The notes beneath the pieces were generated by a model that saw only the letters and a program-made list of their open reading frames with translations, was not told the DNA's origin and did not search any database. A stretch of DNA of 64,000 nucleotides from Microtetraspora fusca (GTDB lineage Bacteria; Actinomycetota; Actinomycetes; Streptosporangiales; Streptosporangiaceae), in assembly GCF_001570365.1 (NCBI RefSeq), contig NZ_BBYK01000059.1, positions 62,001 through 126,000 of the forward strand. Direction: 5' to 3'. Numbering within the stretch: the first letter of the stretch is position 1; every line of letters begins with the position of its first letter. The position numbers and the translations under genes are program-made. Of the stretch, positions 1 to 9,445 are shown in pieces.

Positions 1-125
1 GGCAACCGCTGCACAGTTGTTAGTTCCGCTCTGGGGTAGACACTCCCTCGCCGTGATGGCAATATCACGCCCCAAGTGGTGCGTCGCGCCACCTCGTGCC
101 TGCACCCCTCACCACGAGGAGAACC

Positions 126-1091
126 ATGACCGTGCGACTCCAACCCCTTCGGCCCCGTACCGCCGCGCTCCTGGCGGCGAGCCTGGTCTCCGCGGTCGCG
201 CTGGCCGGCTGCGGCTCGGGCGGCGACCCGGCCGCCGACGACGTCACGTCCCCCGCCGCCGGCGGTCCGGCCGCGAGCGCCGCCGGGACCGAGATCCCGG
301 CCCAGGAACAGGACCCGGCCGTCGCCGCGCTGGTCCCCAAGGAGTTCCGGGACAAGGGCACCGTGACGATCGCCAGCGACGCGAGCTACCCCCCGATGGA
401 GTTCATGGCCTCCGACGGCCAGACGGTCGTCGGCCTCGACCCCGACCTGGGCAAGGCCCTCGGCGAGGTGATGGGCCTCAAGATCACGATCGTCAACTCG
501 CAGTTCGATGCCATCATCCCCGGCCTGAGCGCGGGCAAGTTCGACATCGGCATGTCCGGCTTCAACGACACCGAGGAGCGGCGCAAGATCCTCGACTTCG
601 TCGACTACTACAAGGGCGGGTCGTCGTTCTTCGCCAAGTCGGGCGGCGTCGTGGTCAAGACACTGGACGACCTGTGCGGTCACCGCGTCGCCGTCCAGAA
701 GGGCACCGTCCAGCAGGACGATGTGACCGCTCAGGACGCGAAGTGCAAGAGCGCCGGCCAGAAGAGCGTCGACCTGCAGGTCTATCCCGACCAGGCGGCG
801 GCGAACCTGGCCCTGGTCAGCGGCCGGGCCGACGTCAGCATCGCCGACACCCCCATCGCGGCCTACCAGGTCGCCCAGTCGGGCGGCCAGTTCGCGCTGA
901 CCGGCGACGAGTACGGCGTGGTCATGCACGGCATCGCGGCGCCCAAGGGCAGCGGCCTGGTCAAGCCGCTCACCGCCGCGCTCGACACGCTCATGAAGAA
1001 CGGCGCCTACCAGAAGATCCTCGACAAGTGGGGCATCGGACACACCAAGCTCGACGCGCCTCTGGTCAACGGCGCCGAGCCGCAGCAGTGA
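126..1091 (+). CDS. Polar amino acid ABC transporter substrate-binding lipoprotein
   Basis: A 321-residue extracytoplasmic solute-binding protein of the SBP_bac_3 family, expected to capture a polar amino acid at the outer face of the membrane. A lipoprotein signal peptide is visible: basic start, hydrophobic stretch, then the lipobox LAGC near residues 26-29. The mature part has typical family features such as the DASYPPMEF entry strand, DPDLGKALG, and a C-terminal YQKILDKWGI helix. I chose ATG 126 because GAGGAG lies 5 bases upstream; a GTG at 96 has no such site. A permease and an ATPase follow on the same strand, so this is the binding subunit of that importer. The exact substrate (Gln, Glu, Arg, His) cannot be read from the sequence. 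Confidence 0.93.
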   Translation: MTVRLQPLRPRTAALLAASLVSAVALAGCGSGGDPAADDVTSPAAGGPAASAAGTEIPAQEQDPAVAALVPKEFRDKGTVTIASDASYPPMEFMASDGQTVVGLDPDLGKALGEVMGLKITIVNSQFDAIIPGLSAGKFDIGMSGFNDTEERRKILDFVDYYKGGSSFFAKSGGVVVKTLDDLCGHRVAVQKGTVQQDDVTAQDAKCKSAGQKSVDLQVYPDQAAANLALVSGRADVSIADTPIAAYQVAQSGGQFALTGDEYGVVMHGIAAPKGSGLVKPLTAALDTLMKNGAYQKILDKWGIGHTKLDAPLVNGAEPQQ

Positions 1092-1107
1092 ACAGCGGGG
1101 CCATTCC

Positions 1108-2040
1108 ATGCAGGTACAGCACATGACCCAGGCCGCCGAGTCCGTGGAGTCGATGCCGACCGTACGCCGCCGGCAGCCGGGCCGCTGGGTCGCCGCCGCG
1201 GTCGTCTGCGTGCTGCTGGCGATGCTGGTCAACACGTTCGTCACGAACGAGCGGTTCCAGTGGGACGTCGTCTTCGACTGGTTCACCTCGGACCGGATCC
1301 TCGCCGGGCTCGGGCGCACCATCCAGCTCACCGTGATCTCGATGCTGATCGGCATCGTGCTGGGGCTGGTTCTGGCCGTCATGCGGCTGTCCGACAACCC
1401 GCTGCTCTCCGGGGTCGCCTGGGCCTACATCTGGCTGTTCCGCGGGACGCCGGTCTTCGTGCAGCTCCTGTTCTGGGGGTTCATCTCCGCCCTGTACCCG
1501 CGGCTGTCCCTCGGCGTGCCGTTCGGCCCGGAGTTCACCAGCTTCTCGGCCAACGAGCTGATCAGCCCGTTCGTGGCCGCGATCCTCGGCCTCGGGCTGA
1601 ACGAGGCCGCGTACATGGCGGAGATCGCCCGCGCGGGCATCCTCTCGGTCGACCGCGGCCAGGCCGAGGCGGCGCAGGCGCTCGGCATGACCCGGGGCCT
1701 GGCCCTGAGGCGGATCGTGCTGCCGCAGGCCATGCGGGTCATCGTCCCGCCCACCGGCAACCAGGCCATCGGCATGCTCAAGACCACGTCGCTGGTGGCG
1801 GTCCTGGCCTACCCCGAGCTGCTCTACTCCGCGCAGCTCATCTACTCCGCCAACTACCAGACCATTCCCCTGCTGATCACGGCATCGCTGTGGTACCTGC
1901 TGATCACCTCGGTGCTCAGCGTCGGCCAGTTCTTCGTGGAACGGCACTTCGCCCGGGGATCCGTCATCTCGGCGGGCGCCACCGACCGCCGGGGAAGCCT
2001 GCGCCGGCTGGCCGCCCGGCTGCCCGGACGCCGCCCCTGA
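1108..2040 (+). CDS. Amino acid ABC transporter permease
   Basis: A 310-residue membrane permease of the HisM/GlnP type, forming the translocation path for the binding protein encoded 16 bases upstream. A short cytoplasmic N-terminus is followed by about six hydrophobic helices. The EAA loop is clear ([22 protein letters not shown], residues about 190-211), which contacts the ATPase. An internal ATG at 1123 is an alternative start. No strong ribosome-binding site precedes either, so translation may be coupled to the upstream gene. Family assignment is secure; substrate is not. Confidence 0.92.
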   Translation: MQVQHMTQAAESVESMPTVRRRQPGRWVAAAVVCVLLAMLVNTFVTNERFQWDVVFDWFTSDRILAGLGRTIQLTVISMLIGIVLGLVLAVMRLSDNPLLSGVAWAYIWLFRGTPVFVQLLFWGFISALYPRLSLGVPFGPEFTSFSANELISPFVAAILGLGLNEAAYMAEIARAGILSVDRGQAEAAQALGMTRGLALRRIVLPQAMRVIVPPTGNQAIGMLKTTSLVAVLAYPELLYSAQLIYSANYQTIPLLITASLWYLLITSVLSVGQFFVERHFARGSVISAGATDRRGSLRRLAARLPGRRP

Positions 2041-2092
2041 TCGCCGGACCGCCGGCGCCGCCCTCCCCCTGGAGCACAGGAAGGACCCGTTG

Positions 2093-2857
2093 ATGGCCCA
2101 GCCGATGGTCAAGGCCGTGCAGGTGCACAAATCGTTCGGCCGAGTGAAAGTCCTGAACGGCGTCGACCTCGAGGTCGCCCCGCGCGAGGTGCTCTGCATC
2201 GTGGGGCCGTCCGGATCAGGAAAATCCACTTTCCTGCGATGCATCAATCATCTGGAGAAGATTGACGCCGGACAACTGTTCGTGGACGGCGAACTCGTCG
2301 GCTACGCGCGCCGCGGCGGGAAAATGCACGAACTCGGGGAACGTGCGGTCGCGGAACAGCGGAAGAACATCGGAATGGTCTTCCAGCGCTTCAATCTCTT
2401 TCCGCATATGACCGCTCTGGAGAATGTGATGGAAGCGCCGGTCCGGGTGCGCGGGGAATCCCGGGCGACCGCGCGCGAGCACGCCGTGAAGCTCCTCGAC
2501 CAGGTCGGGCTGTCCGCGCGGCGGGACATGTACCCCGCCCAGCTCTCCGGAGGCCAGCAGCAGCGCGTCGCGATCGCGCGGGCGCTGGCGATGCGGCCCA
2601 AGCTGATGCTCTTCGACGAGCCGACCTCCGCGCTCGACCCCGAGCTCGTCGGCGAGGTGCTCGACGTCATGCGCTCGCTCGCCGAGGACGGCATGACCAT
2701 GGTCGTCGTGACCCACGAGATGGGCTTCGCCCGCGAGGTCGGCGACGCGGTGGTCTTCATGGACGGCGGTGTCGTCGTGGAGTCTGGCCACCCCCGCGAC
2801 GTGCTGGTCAACCCGCGGCACGCGCGGACCGCGGCGTTCCTCTCCAAGGTGCTCTGA
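2093..2857 (+). CDS. Amino acid ABC transporter ATP-binding protein
   Basis: The 254-residue ATPase that energises the importer. Walker [10 protein letters not shown], the signature LSGGQQQR, Walker [13 protein letters not shown] and the switch His in VVVTHEMGF are all present. Length and motifs match the GlnQ/HisP group. AGGAAGG lies 8 bases before ATG 2093; an overlapping TTG at 2090 is less well placed. A 52-base spacer separates it from the permease, and the three genes read as one operon. The downstream IclR-type gene is convergent and may regulate the operon, which is inference only. Confidence 0.94.
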   Translation: MAQPMVKAVQVHKSFGRVKVLNGVDLEVAPREVLCIVGPSGSGKSTFLRCINHLEKIDAGQLFVDGELVGYARRGGKMHELGERAVAEQRKNIGMVFQRFNLFPHMTALENVMEAPVRVRGESRATAREHAVKLLDQVGLSARRDMYPAQLSGGQQQRVAIARALAMRPKLMLFDEPTSALDPELVGEVLDVMRSLAEDGMTMVVVTHEMGFAREVGDAVVFMDGGVVVESGHPRDVLVNPRHARTAAFLSKVL

Positions 2858-2956
2858 TCTACCCGGTCGAACCGATCCGGCCGCGCTCGCTCACCCTCGC
2901 GCCGCGTACCGGCGGCCCCGCCGGTCGGCGCGCGGGGCGCGGGCCGACCCGGAAAC

Positions 2957-2970
2957 GCCGCCTCGGCGGC
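2957..2970. terminator. Possible short terminator hairpin between convergent genes
   Basis: GCCGCC and GGCGGC are separated by two bases, between the ABC ATPase stop and the IclR-family stop. There is no T-run, so termination is only possible. Confidence 0.3.
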
Positions 2971-2982
2971 TGAAACCGCAGG

Positions 2983-3666
2983 TCAGCGGGTGAAACCGGG
3001 GAAGCCGAGCTCGGCGGACAGCGCCTGGGCGTGCTCGGCGACCGCCTTCGCGTAGGACGCCAGGTCCTCCTCGCTGATCCGGAACGACGGCCCGATGATG
3101 CTCAGCGCCGCCACGACACCGCCGGCCGAATCGTAGACCGGGGCGGCCGCCGCCGCGGCTTCCGGCTCGACCGCGGTACGCCGGGACACGGCGTACCCTC
3201 CCTCGGACAGCCGCCCGTTCAGCGCCGCGCCCACCGCCGTGCCGACCGTGGGGATGGCCCGGCCCGCCCAGGTCGCGTGCCGGATCGCGCGGGGGCTCTC
3301 GACCTGGCGCAGGTAGAGCGCGTGGCTGTCCCCCTCGGCGACGGCGAGATAGGCCGTCTCGCCGGTGAAGTCGGCCAGGTCGCGCAGGTGCGGCTCAGCG
3401 ATCTTGTAGACCGGCAGGTGCCCGAGCGCGATGGCGCCGGCCTGGAGCATCCGGGGGCCGGGGTGGTACAGCCCGGACGAGTCCCGCCAGGCGAAGCCGG
3501 ACAGTTCCAGCGCCTTGAGCAGGCGCGCGGCCGTGCTCAGGGCGAGCTCCGCCTCGCGTGCCGCCGCGGTGAGAGTGAGCCCGCCGGACGAGATGGCGAC
3601 GATGTGCGCCAATCGGAGCGCGCGTTCCACCGTGCGTATCGCCGTCGGCTCGGCACTTTCGGACAT
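2983..3666 (-). CDS. IclR-family transcriptional regulator
   Basis: A 227-residue regulator with an N-terminal winged helix (TVERALRLAHIVA, then LTLTAAAREAELALSTAARLLKALE) and an IclR effector domain (AYLAVAEGDSHALYLRQVESP; the later RISEEDLASYAKAV stretch). I placed the start at ATG 3666 (MSESAEP) because the upstream extension is Arg-rich and unlike the family. It is convergent with the amino acid importer. IclR proteins usually control neighbouring catabolic or transport genes in response to a small metabolite, but the ligand cannot be inferred. Its own promoter must lie in the AT-richer DNA after 3667. Confidence 0.88.
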   Translation of the reverse strand: MSESAEPTAIRTVERALRLAHIVAISSGGLTLTAAAREAELALSTAARLLKALELSGFAWRDSSGLYHPGPRMLQAGAIALGHLPVYKIAEPHLRDLADFTGETAYLAVAEGDSHALYLRQVESPRAIRHATWAGRAIPTVGTAVGAALNGRLSEGGYAVSRRTAVEPEAAAAAAPVYDSAGGVVAALSIIGPSFRISEEDLASYAKAVAEHAQALSAELGFPGFTR

Positions 3667-4451
3667 GCGCCCCCGTCTCCGCGAGAGATTCGTCGGCCTG
3701 GACACCGGTGCGCGTTTCCGTGCCGCAATTCCGATCTGCGACCTGGGCCACACCCGATCACGGGCTAAACCCGCGATTATTTAACTGTACCGCAGAATAT
3801 CATCGGTAAGCGTCATTCCCTCTCGATCCGGCCGCCCGCATATCCCGAGCCCGGGACGCGATTTCATCCTCGCCTTCACCTTGTACCGCGCTTAGTTCGC
3901 AATGTCGCCCCGACCCCTCCGAACCGCGTGATCCATGCGCTCCCCGCCGCCTGTGCGCCAACGCGGAGTCTCGCGACCTCCGACGTCGCCTTCCACACTC
4001 CGGCACTCAGGTTGAGCCCCTCCACCCTGTCCAAGTGCCGCCGGAGAAACACCGGGCCACGGGAAGCCGCCGCTCCATGACAAGGCGTGCCGGATGCGGC
4101 ACAGGGCCCGGGAACGGACAGAGTCGCGCACCTCATCGGCAAACCCGTTCCCGTCGGTGAACCCGCGCATCCGTACGACACAGCCACGACAGGCCGGAGC
4201 CGCCCCCACCCACCTGTCGCCGTTCGCCCAGTTCACGACGCGCAAAGGCGGCCACGAGCGAGAGTCAGGGGCCCGCCAAGACGGAGCAGGGGGCGCGCGA
4301 CCTGTCCAGAAGGTGACATCACCCTCAACCCCCGACTCCCGATGTCGCCATATTCCGGCCGATGACGACTATCGAAACCTTGCCGATCACCAGGCTTGAA
4401 GTAACTCTGAGTAATCAATCAGCAACCATGAGCGCCTGGAGGCACCCAGAT
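3667..4451. other. Long intergenic region, no gene seen
   Basis: This 785-base spacer between the divergent IclR regulator and the subtilase has open frames on both strands, but none gives a recognisable protein, ribosome-binding site or actinobacterial codon bias. It is AT-richer near 3770-3800 and 4400-4425, which fits promoter DNA for the two flanking genes. I see no RNA gene or repeat. Confidence 0.5.
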
Positions 4452-6278
4452 ATGAGAACCATCCCCCTGCTCGTACGGCTGGCCGCCGTAGGAGCGGCGT
4501 CGGCCACGCTGCTCACCGGCGCCGGTACCGGCGCCGCGGCGGCCGCGCCCCGGCCGCCCGTCCCCTCCGGCGTCATTCGCGCCGCGGGCTCCCCCTTCAG
4601 CATCCCGGGCCAGTACATCGTCGTGCTGAAGGACAACGCCGCCAACCGCAGGCGCGGGGCCGAGCGCCTCGCGCAGGACCTCGCCTCCCGGCACGGCGGC
4701 ACCGTGCACCAGGTGTTCCGCAACGTCATGATGGGCTTCGCCATCAAGTTGAAGCAGCCGGACGCCGAGCGGCTGGCTTCTGACGGAGCCGTCGATTACG
4801 TCGAACAGGACCAGCGGGTCACGGTCAACGACACCCAGCGCAACCCGACGTGGGGTCTGGACCGCATCGACCAGGCTTCTCTGCCGCTCAGCGGCACCTA
4901 CACCTACCCGACCACCGCGTCGGGCGTCCACGCGTACGTCATCGACACCGGCATCCTCACCACGCACAGCGACTTCGGCGGCCGGGCGAGCAGCGGGTAC
5001 GACTTCATCGACAACGACAGCGACGCGACCGACTGCCACGGCCACGGCACCCATGTGGCGGGCACCATCGGCGGCACGACATACGGCGTGGCCAAAGGGG
5101 TCAAGCTCGTCGCCGTCCGCGTGCTCGACTGCTCGGGCGGCGGCGCGGTCTCCGGCGTGATCGCGGGCGTCGACTGGGTCACGGCCCACGCGATCAAGCC
5201 CGCGGTGGCCAACATGAGCCTCGGCGGCGGCGCGAGCAGCACCCTCGACTCCGCCGTGCAGCGGTCCATCGCCTCTGGCGTCACATACGGCGTGGCCGCC
5301 GGGAACGACGGCGCGAACGCATGTGACTCCTCCCCCGCCCGGCTCCCCGAGGCGATCACGGTGGGTGCGACGGCCTCGAACGACGGGCGGCCGTCCTGGT
5401 CCAACTACGGGAGCTGCCTGGACGTCTTCGCCCCCGGCGACTCCATCACCTCTGACTGGTTCACCGGCCCCACCGCGACGAACACGCTCAGCGGCACGTC
5501 GATGGCCACCCCGCACGTCGTCGGCACGGCGGCGCTGATCCTCGGCCTCATGCCGTCGGCGACCCCGGCGCAGGTGGCCGCGACGATCGTGTCCCAGGCG
5601 ACCAACGGGAAGGTGACGAACGCGGGGAGCGGCTCGCCGAACCGGCTCCTCTACACCGGCACGCTCGGCGGCGCCGCGCCAAGCCCGTCGCCCACCCCCA
5701 CGCCGACCCCGACATCGGCCCCGACGCCGCCGAGCGGCACCAGGGTCTTCTCGGACGACTTCGAGACGCCCACCGGCTGGGTCACCAACCCCAATCTGAC
5801 CGACACCGCCTCCTTCGGCACGTGGATGCGCGCCCGGCCGGAGGCGACCAGCGTCAACGGCATCCCCACCCAGCTCGGCACCCCGACCAGCGGCAGCTAC
5901 GACCTGGTCACCGGCCCGTTCGCCGGAATGGACGCGGGCACCTGGGACATCGACGACGGTGTCACCACGATCCAGTCGCCGCCCATCAAGCTGCCCGCGT
6001 CCGGGAAGCTGACCCTCTCCCTGAACTGGTACTTCGCGCACCTCAACAACGCGTCGAGCGCCGACTACTTCCGGGTGCGCGTGGTCGGCTCCACCACATC
6101 CACGGTCCTGCGCCAGCTCGGCTCGCCGACGAACCGGCCGGCCGCGTGGGCCAAGGCCACCGCCGATATCTCCGCCCACGCCGGGCAGACCGTACAGATC
6201 GTCATCGACGCGGCGGACAACGCCGAGCCCAGCCTGGTCGAGGCCGCCGTCGACGACGTGCTGATCACGCGATCGTGA
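4452..6278 (+). CDS. Secreted subtilisin-like serine protease (S8) with C-terminal accessory domain
   Basis: A 608-residue secreted peptidase. The signal peptide (MRTIPLLVRLAAVGAASATL, cleavage near an AAAAAP stretch) precedes an inhibitor I9 propeptide beginning at QYIVVLKD. The S8 domain carries the triad Asp165 (VIDTGI), His198 (GHGTHVAGT) and Ser350 (GTSMATPH), so it should be active. A Pro/Ser/Thr linker near residue 420 leads to a C-terminal domain of about 175 residues rich in beta strands and aromatic residues, likely a jelly-roll binding module. Start ATG 4452 has GGAGG nine bases upstream; in-frame ATGs at 4428 and 4362 are less likely. It would act outside the cell in protein degradation. 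Confidence 0.93.
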   Translation: MRTIPLLVRLAAVGAASATLLTGAGTGAAAAAPRPPVPSGVIRAAGSPFSIPGQYIVVLKDNAANRRRGAERLAQDLASRHGGTVHQVFRNVMMGFAIKLKQPDAERLASDGAVDYVEQDQRVTVNDTQRNPTWGLDRIDQASLPLSGTYTYPTTASGVHAYVIDTGILTTHSDFGGRASSGYDFIDNDSDATDCHGHGTHVAGTIGGTTYGVAKGVKLVAVRVLDCSGGGAVSGVIAGVDWVTAHAIKPAVANMSLGGGASSTLDSAVQRSIASGVTYGVAAGNDGANACDSSPARLPEAITVGATASNDGRPSWSNYGSCLDVFAPGDSITSDWFTGPTATNTLSGTSMATPHVVGTAALILGLMPSATPAQVAATIVSQATNGKVTNAGSGSPNRLLYTGTLGGAAPSPSPTPTPTPTSAPTPPSGTRVFSDDFETPTGWVTNPNLTDTASFGTWMRARPEATSVNGIPTQLGTPTSGSYDLVTGPFAGMDAGTWDIDDGVTTIQSPPIKLPASGKLTLSLNWYFAHLNNASSADYFRVRVVGSTTSTVLRQLGSPTNRPAAWAKATADISAHAGQTVQIVIDAADNAEPSLVEAAVDDVLITRS

Positions 6279-6304
6279 CGGACGGCTGAGCACAGCCCCC
6301 GAAC

Positions 6305-6376
6305 GTCGGCCCGGCGCGGGGCCGACAGGAAAGACGGCCGGTGCGGCTCGCGTGAGCCGCACCGGCCGTCCTGTTT
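6305..6376. terminator. Strong bidirectional terminator between subtilase and ppdK
   Basis: A perfect 17-bp stem (6333-6349 with 6354-6370) has a 4-base loop and is followed by CTGTTT on the + strand; the reverse reading is followed by TTTCC. A smaller 8-bp hairpin (6305-6312 with 6319-6326) precedes it. Placement between two convergent stops fits termination of both genes. Confidence 0.88.
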
Positions 6377-6436
6377 CTCCCGTTTCCCACACGGGAGCCC
6401 GCCCGCGCACCACCGCACCGGGCGCGGGCGGGCGGC

Positions 6437-9073
6437 TCAGCGGGTGTCGGAGCCGTCGGAGGCGAGCGCCGCGCGCCCCGCCTCCAGCCGGGCCACCGCG
6501 ACCCGGAACGGCGAGCACGACACGTAGTCGAGGCCGATTTCGTGGCAGAAGTGCACCGACGCCGGGTCGCCTCCGTGCTCGCCGCAGATGCCGATCTTGA
6601 GGTCGGGGCGGGTGCGCCGGCCCTCCTCGACCGCGATCCGCATCAGGCGGCCGACGCCGTCCCGGTCGATCGACTCGAACGGCGAGACGCCGAAGATGCC
6701 GAGGTCCAGGTACTTGCCGAAGAACGCGCTCTCCACGTCGTCCCGTGAGAAGGCCCAGGTCATCTGGGTGAGGTCGTTGGTGCCGAAGGAGAAGAACTCG
6801 GCCGCCTCGGCGATCTGCCCGGCGGTGAGGGCCGCGCGCGGCACCTCGATCATCGTGCCGATCATCGCGTCCACGCCCTTGTCGGCGAGGATGCCCAGCG
6901 CCTCCTCGCGGACGCTCTCCAGCTCCTGCACCGCGCCCACCAGCGGGATCATGATCTCGGCCCGGGGGTTGGCGCTCTCCTTGGCCGCGTCGGCGATCGC
7001 GCGTACCTGCATCGCGAACAGGCCGGGGATGACCAGGCCGAGCCGCACGCCGCGCAGGCCGAGCATCGGGTTCTGCTCGTGCAACCGCTTGACCGCGTCG
7101 AGCAGCCTGCGGTCCTTCTCGTCGGCCGCGTCGCCGGCGAGCGCGATCTTGACGGCCAGCTCGGTGTAGTCGGGCAGGAACTCGTGCAGGGGCGGGTCGA
7201 TGAGCCGGACGGTGACCGGCAGGCCGTCCATCGCCGCGAAGATGCCGGCGAAGTCGGCCTTCTGCAGCGGTTCGAGCGCGTCCAGCGCCGCCTGCCGCTC
7301 CTCGTCGGTGGAGGCCAGGATCAGGTCCTCGACCAGCTTGCGCCGATCGCCGAGGAACATGTGCTCCGTACGGCACAGCCCGATGCCCTGGGCGCCGAAC
7401 GCGCGGGCGCGGGCGGCGTCCTCCGGCGTGTCGGCGTTGGCCCGTACGTCGAGGCGCCGTACGGCGTCGGCGTGCCGCATGATCCGGTCCACCGCGGCGA
7501 CCAGCTCGTCCTCGACCGGGCCGCCCTCGAAGTACTCCATCGCCGGCGAGGCCACCACGGGCACCTCGCCCAGGTAGACGGCGCCGGTGCTGCCGTCGAT
7601 CGAGATCACGTCGCCCTCGTTGACGACGACACCGCCTGGAGCGGTGAAACGGCCGGCGCGCGTGTCCACGACCAGTTCCTCGGCGCCGCACACGCAGGTC
7701 TTGCCCATGCCGCGGGCGACCACGGCCGCGTGCGAGGTCTTGCCGCCGCGCGAGGTGAGCACGCCCTGGGCGGCGATCATCCCGGCCAGGTCGTCCGGGT
7801 TGGTCTCCCGGCGGACGAGGATGACCGGCTCGCCCCGGCCCGCCAGTTCGACGGCCTTGGCCGAGGTGAAGACGGCCTTCCCCACGGCGGCGCCGGGCGA
7901 GGCGTTCATGCCCGTGGTGAGCCGGGTGTTGTCGGCGGTGGCGGAGAAGCGCGGGAACATGAGCTGCGCGAGCTGGTCGCCGGAGACGCGGCTGACCGCC
8001 TCGTCCATGTCGATCAGGCCCTCGTCCACGAGCTGCGTGGCGATGCAGAAGGCCGCGCCCGCCGTCCGCTTGCCGACCCGGGTCTGCAGCATCCAGAGCT
8101 TGCCGCGCTCGATGGTGAACTCGATGTCACACAGGTCGCGGTAGTGGTTCTCCAGCGTGCTCATGATGTCGAGCAGCTCGCGGTAGGAGGCGGGGTCGAT
8201 CCGCTCCAGCTCCTGCAGCGGCACGGTGTTGCGGATGCCGGCCACCACGTCCTCGCCCTGCGCGTTCTGCAGGTAGTCGCCGTACACGCCCTGCTGGCCG
8301 GAGCCGGGGTCCCGGGTGAAGGCGACGCCGGTGCCCGAGTCCATCCCGATGTTGCCGAAGACCATCGCGACGACGTTGACGGCCGTGCCGAGGTCGGCCG
8401 GGATGCGTTCCTGCCGCCGGTAGAGGACGGCCCGCGGCGCGTTCCACGAGTCGAAGACGGCCCTGATCGCCAGCTCCATCTGCTCACGCGGGTCCGAGGG
8501 GAACTCCCGCCCCTTCTGCTCCCGGACGATCCCCTTGTACGTCTCGACGAGGCGCTGGAGGTCGCCCGCGTCGAGGTCGGTGTCCTGGCGGGAGCCCTTC
8601 AGCTCGTCGAGCGCGGCCTCGAACAGCTCGCCCTCGATGCCGAGAACGGTCTTGCCGAACATCTGGATCAGCCGGCGGTAGGAGTCCCACGCGAAGCGCT
8701 CGTTGCCGGACTGCTTGGCCAGCCCGAGCACCGAGGCGTCGTTGAGGCCGATGTTGAGGACGGTCTCCATCATGCCGGGCATGGAGAACTTGGCGCCCGA
8801 CCGGACGCTGACGAGCAGCGGGTCGGCGGCGTCGCCGAGGCGCTTGCCCATCGTCGTCTCGAGGGCCTCGAGGTGGGTGGCGATCTCGGCGGCGAGACCG
8901 TCGGGGGCGTCGCCCTCGGCGAGGTAGTGCCGGCAGGCCTCGGTGGTGATCGTGAAGCCGGGGGGGACCGGGAGACCAAGATTGGTCATTTCCGCAAGAT
9001 TGGCGCCCTTTCCACCGAGCAGATCCTTGAGATCCTTGTTGCCCTCGGTGAAGTCATAAACAAACTTGCGCAC
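6437..9073 (-). CDS. ppdK: Pyruvate, phosphate dikinase
   Basis: An 878-residue enzyme interconverting pyruvate, ATP and phosphate with PEP, AMP and pyrophosphate in the cytoplasm. The N-terminal nucleotide-binding domain starts with GGKGANLAEM. The swivelling phospho-histidine domain has GGKTSHAAVVARG with the phosphorylated His at residue 448. The C-terminal PEP/pyruvate barrel has GLCRTEHMF and GICGEHGGDP with the catalytic Cys. Length is normal for the family. The start is GTG 9073: AAGGAG lies five to six bases before it, whereas the frame extends upstream to 9091 without a site. The long spacer upstream carries three DasR-like operators, suggesting control by an amino-sugar or related GntR-type regulator (inference). 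Confidence 0.96.
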   Translation of the reverse strand: MRKFVYDFTEGNKDLKDLLGGKGANLAEMTNLGLPVPPGFTITTEACRHYLAEGDAPDGLAAEIATHLEALETTMGKRLGDAADPLLVSVRSGAKFSMPGMMETVLNIGLNDASVLGLAKQSGNERFAWDSYRRLIQMFGKTVLGIEGELFEAALDELKGSRQDTDLDAGDLQRLVETYKGIVREQKGREFPSDPREQMELAIRAVFDSWNAPRAVLYRRQERIPADLGTAVNVVAMVFGNIGMDSGTGVAFTRDPGSGQQGVYGDYLQNAQGEDVVAGIRNTVPLQELERIDPASYRELLDIMSTLENHYRDLCDIEFTIERGKLWMLQTRVGKRTAGAAFCIATQLVDEGLIDMDEAVSRVSGDQLAQLMFPRFSATADNTRLTTGMNASPGAAVGKAVFTSAKAVELAGRGEPVILVRRETNPDDLAGMIAAQGVLTSRGGKTSHAAVVARGMGKTCVCGAEELVVDTRAGRFTAPGGVVVNEGDVISIDGSTGAVYLGEVPVVASPAMEYFEGGPVEDELVAAVDRIMRHADAVRRLDVRANADTPEDAARARAFGAQGIGLCRTEHMFLGDRRKLVEDLILASTDEERQAALDALEPLQKADFAGIFAAMDGLPVTVRLIDPPLHEFLPDYTELAVKIALAGDAADEKDRRLLDAVKRLHEQNPMLGLRGVRLGLVIPGLFAMQVRAIADAAKESANPRAEIMIPLVGAVQELESVREEALGILADKGVDAMIGTMIEVPRAALTAGQIAEAAEFFSFGTNDLTQMTWAFSRDDVESAFFGKYLDLGIFGVSPFESIDRDGVGRLMRIAVEEGRRTRPDLKIGICGEHGGDPASVHFCHEIGLDYVSCSPFRVAVARLEAGRAALASDGSDTR

Positions 9074-9196
9074 GCGAGCTCCTTCGGCCACTTCAATTAC
9101 ACGGGTCCGTCCGCATTCGCACTGTACCGAGCATCAACCCGGCGAAACATCACCAGTCGAGAGATATCGTGTTTACCCAGGTAGGAGGGCACATGG

Positions 9197-9208
9197 AGGT
9201 CTAATCCA
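9197..9208. promoter_or_regulatory. Weak DasR/GntR-like operator copy 1
   Basis: AGGTCTAATCCA matches 9 of 12 bases of the DasR-type consensus TGGTCTAGACCA. It is the weakest of three related elements in the ppdK/peptidase spacer and lies 124 bases from the ppdK start. Confidence 0.35.
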
Positions 9209-9255
9209 TTCCAGCCTAGATTAAAAACGAGCATTTTTCTCCGATCATCAAAGAG

Positions 9256-9267
9256 TGGTGTAAACCA
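9256..9267. promoter_or_regulatory. DasR/GntR-like operator copy 2
   Basis: TGGTGTAAACCA matches 10 of 12 bases of TGGTCTAGACCA and keeps both TGGT and ACCA half-sites. Its centre is about 51 bases from copy 3. Confidence 0.5.
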
Positions 9268-9306
9268 ATTCCATCCGACATTGGAGATCGTTCATCTCGC
9301 GTTAAT

Positions 9307-9318
9307 TGGTGTAGACCA
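9307..9318. promoter_or_regulatory. DasR/GntR-like operator copy 3
   Basis: TGGTGTAGACCA matches 11 of 12 bases of TGGTCTAGACCA. It lies 128 bases before the peptidase start at 9446 and could serve either divergent gene. Confidence 0.55.
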
Positions 9319-9445
9319 TTACGCTTTCGAGTGGCGTGCGGCTTTCGGGGGCGGGACACGGCGACCGGGTAACGGGAACACCGGAGGCATGGGGCCTAGG
9401 ATTGATCCACCCCTCCGAAGATGATCCGTAACGGAGGGTGTTCGC

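Noticed and set aside
3876-4365. Several overlapping open frames in the IclR-subtilase spacer
   Set aside because: They are Arg/Gly/Cys-rich translations without ribosome-binding sites, domains or consistent codon bias, on both strands at once.
4419-7691. A 1090-codon - strand frame spanning the subtilase and part of ppdK
   Set aside because: It is an Arg/Gly/Ala-rich shadow of two well-supported genes in other frames.
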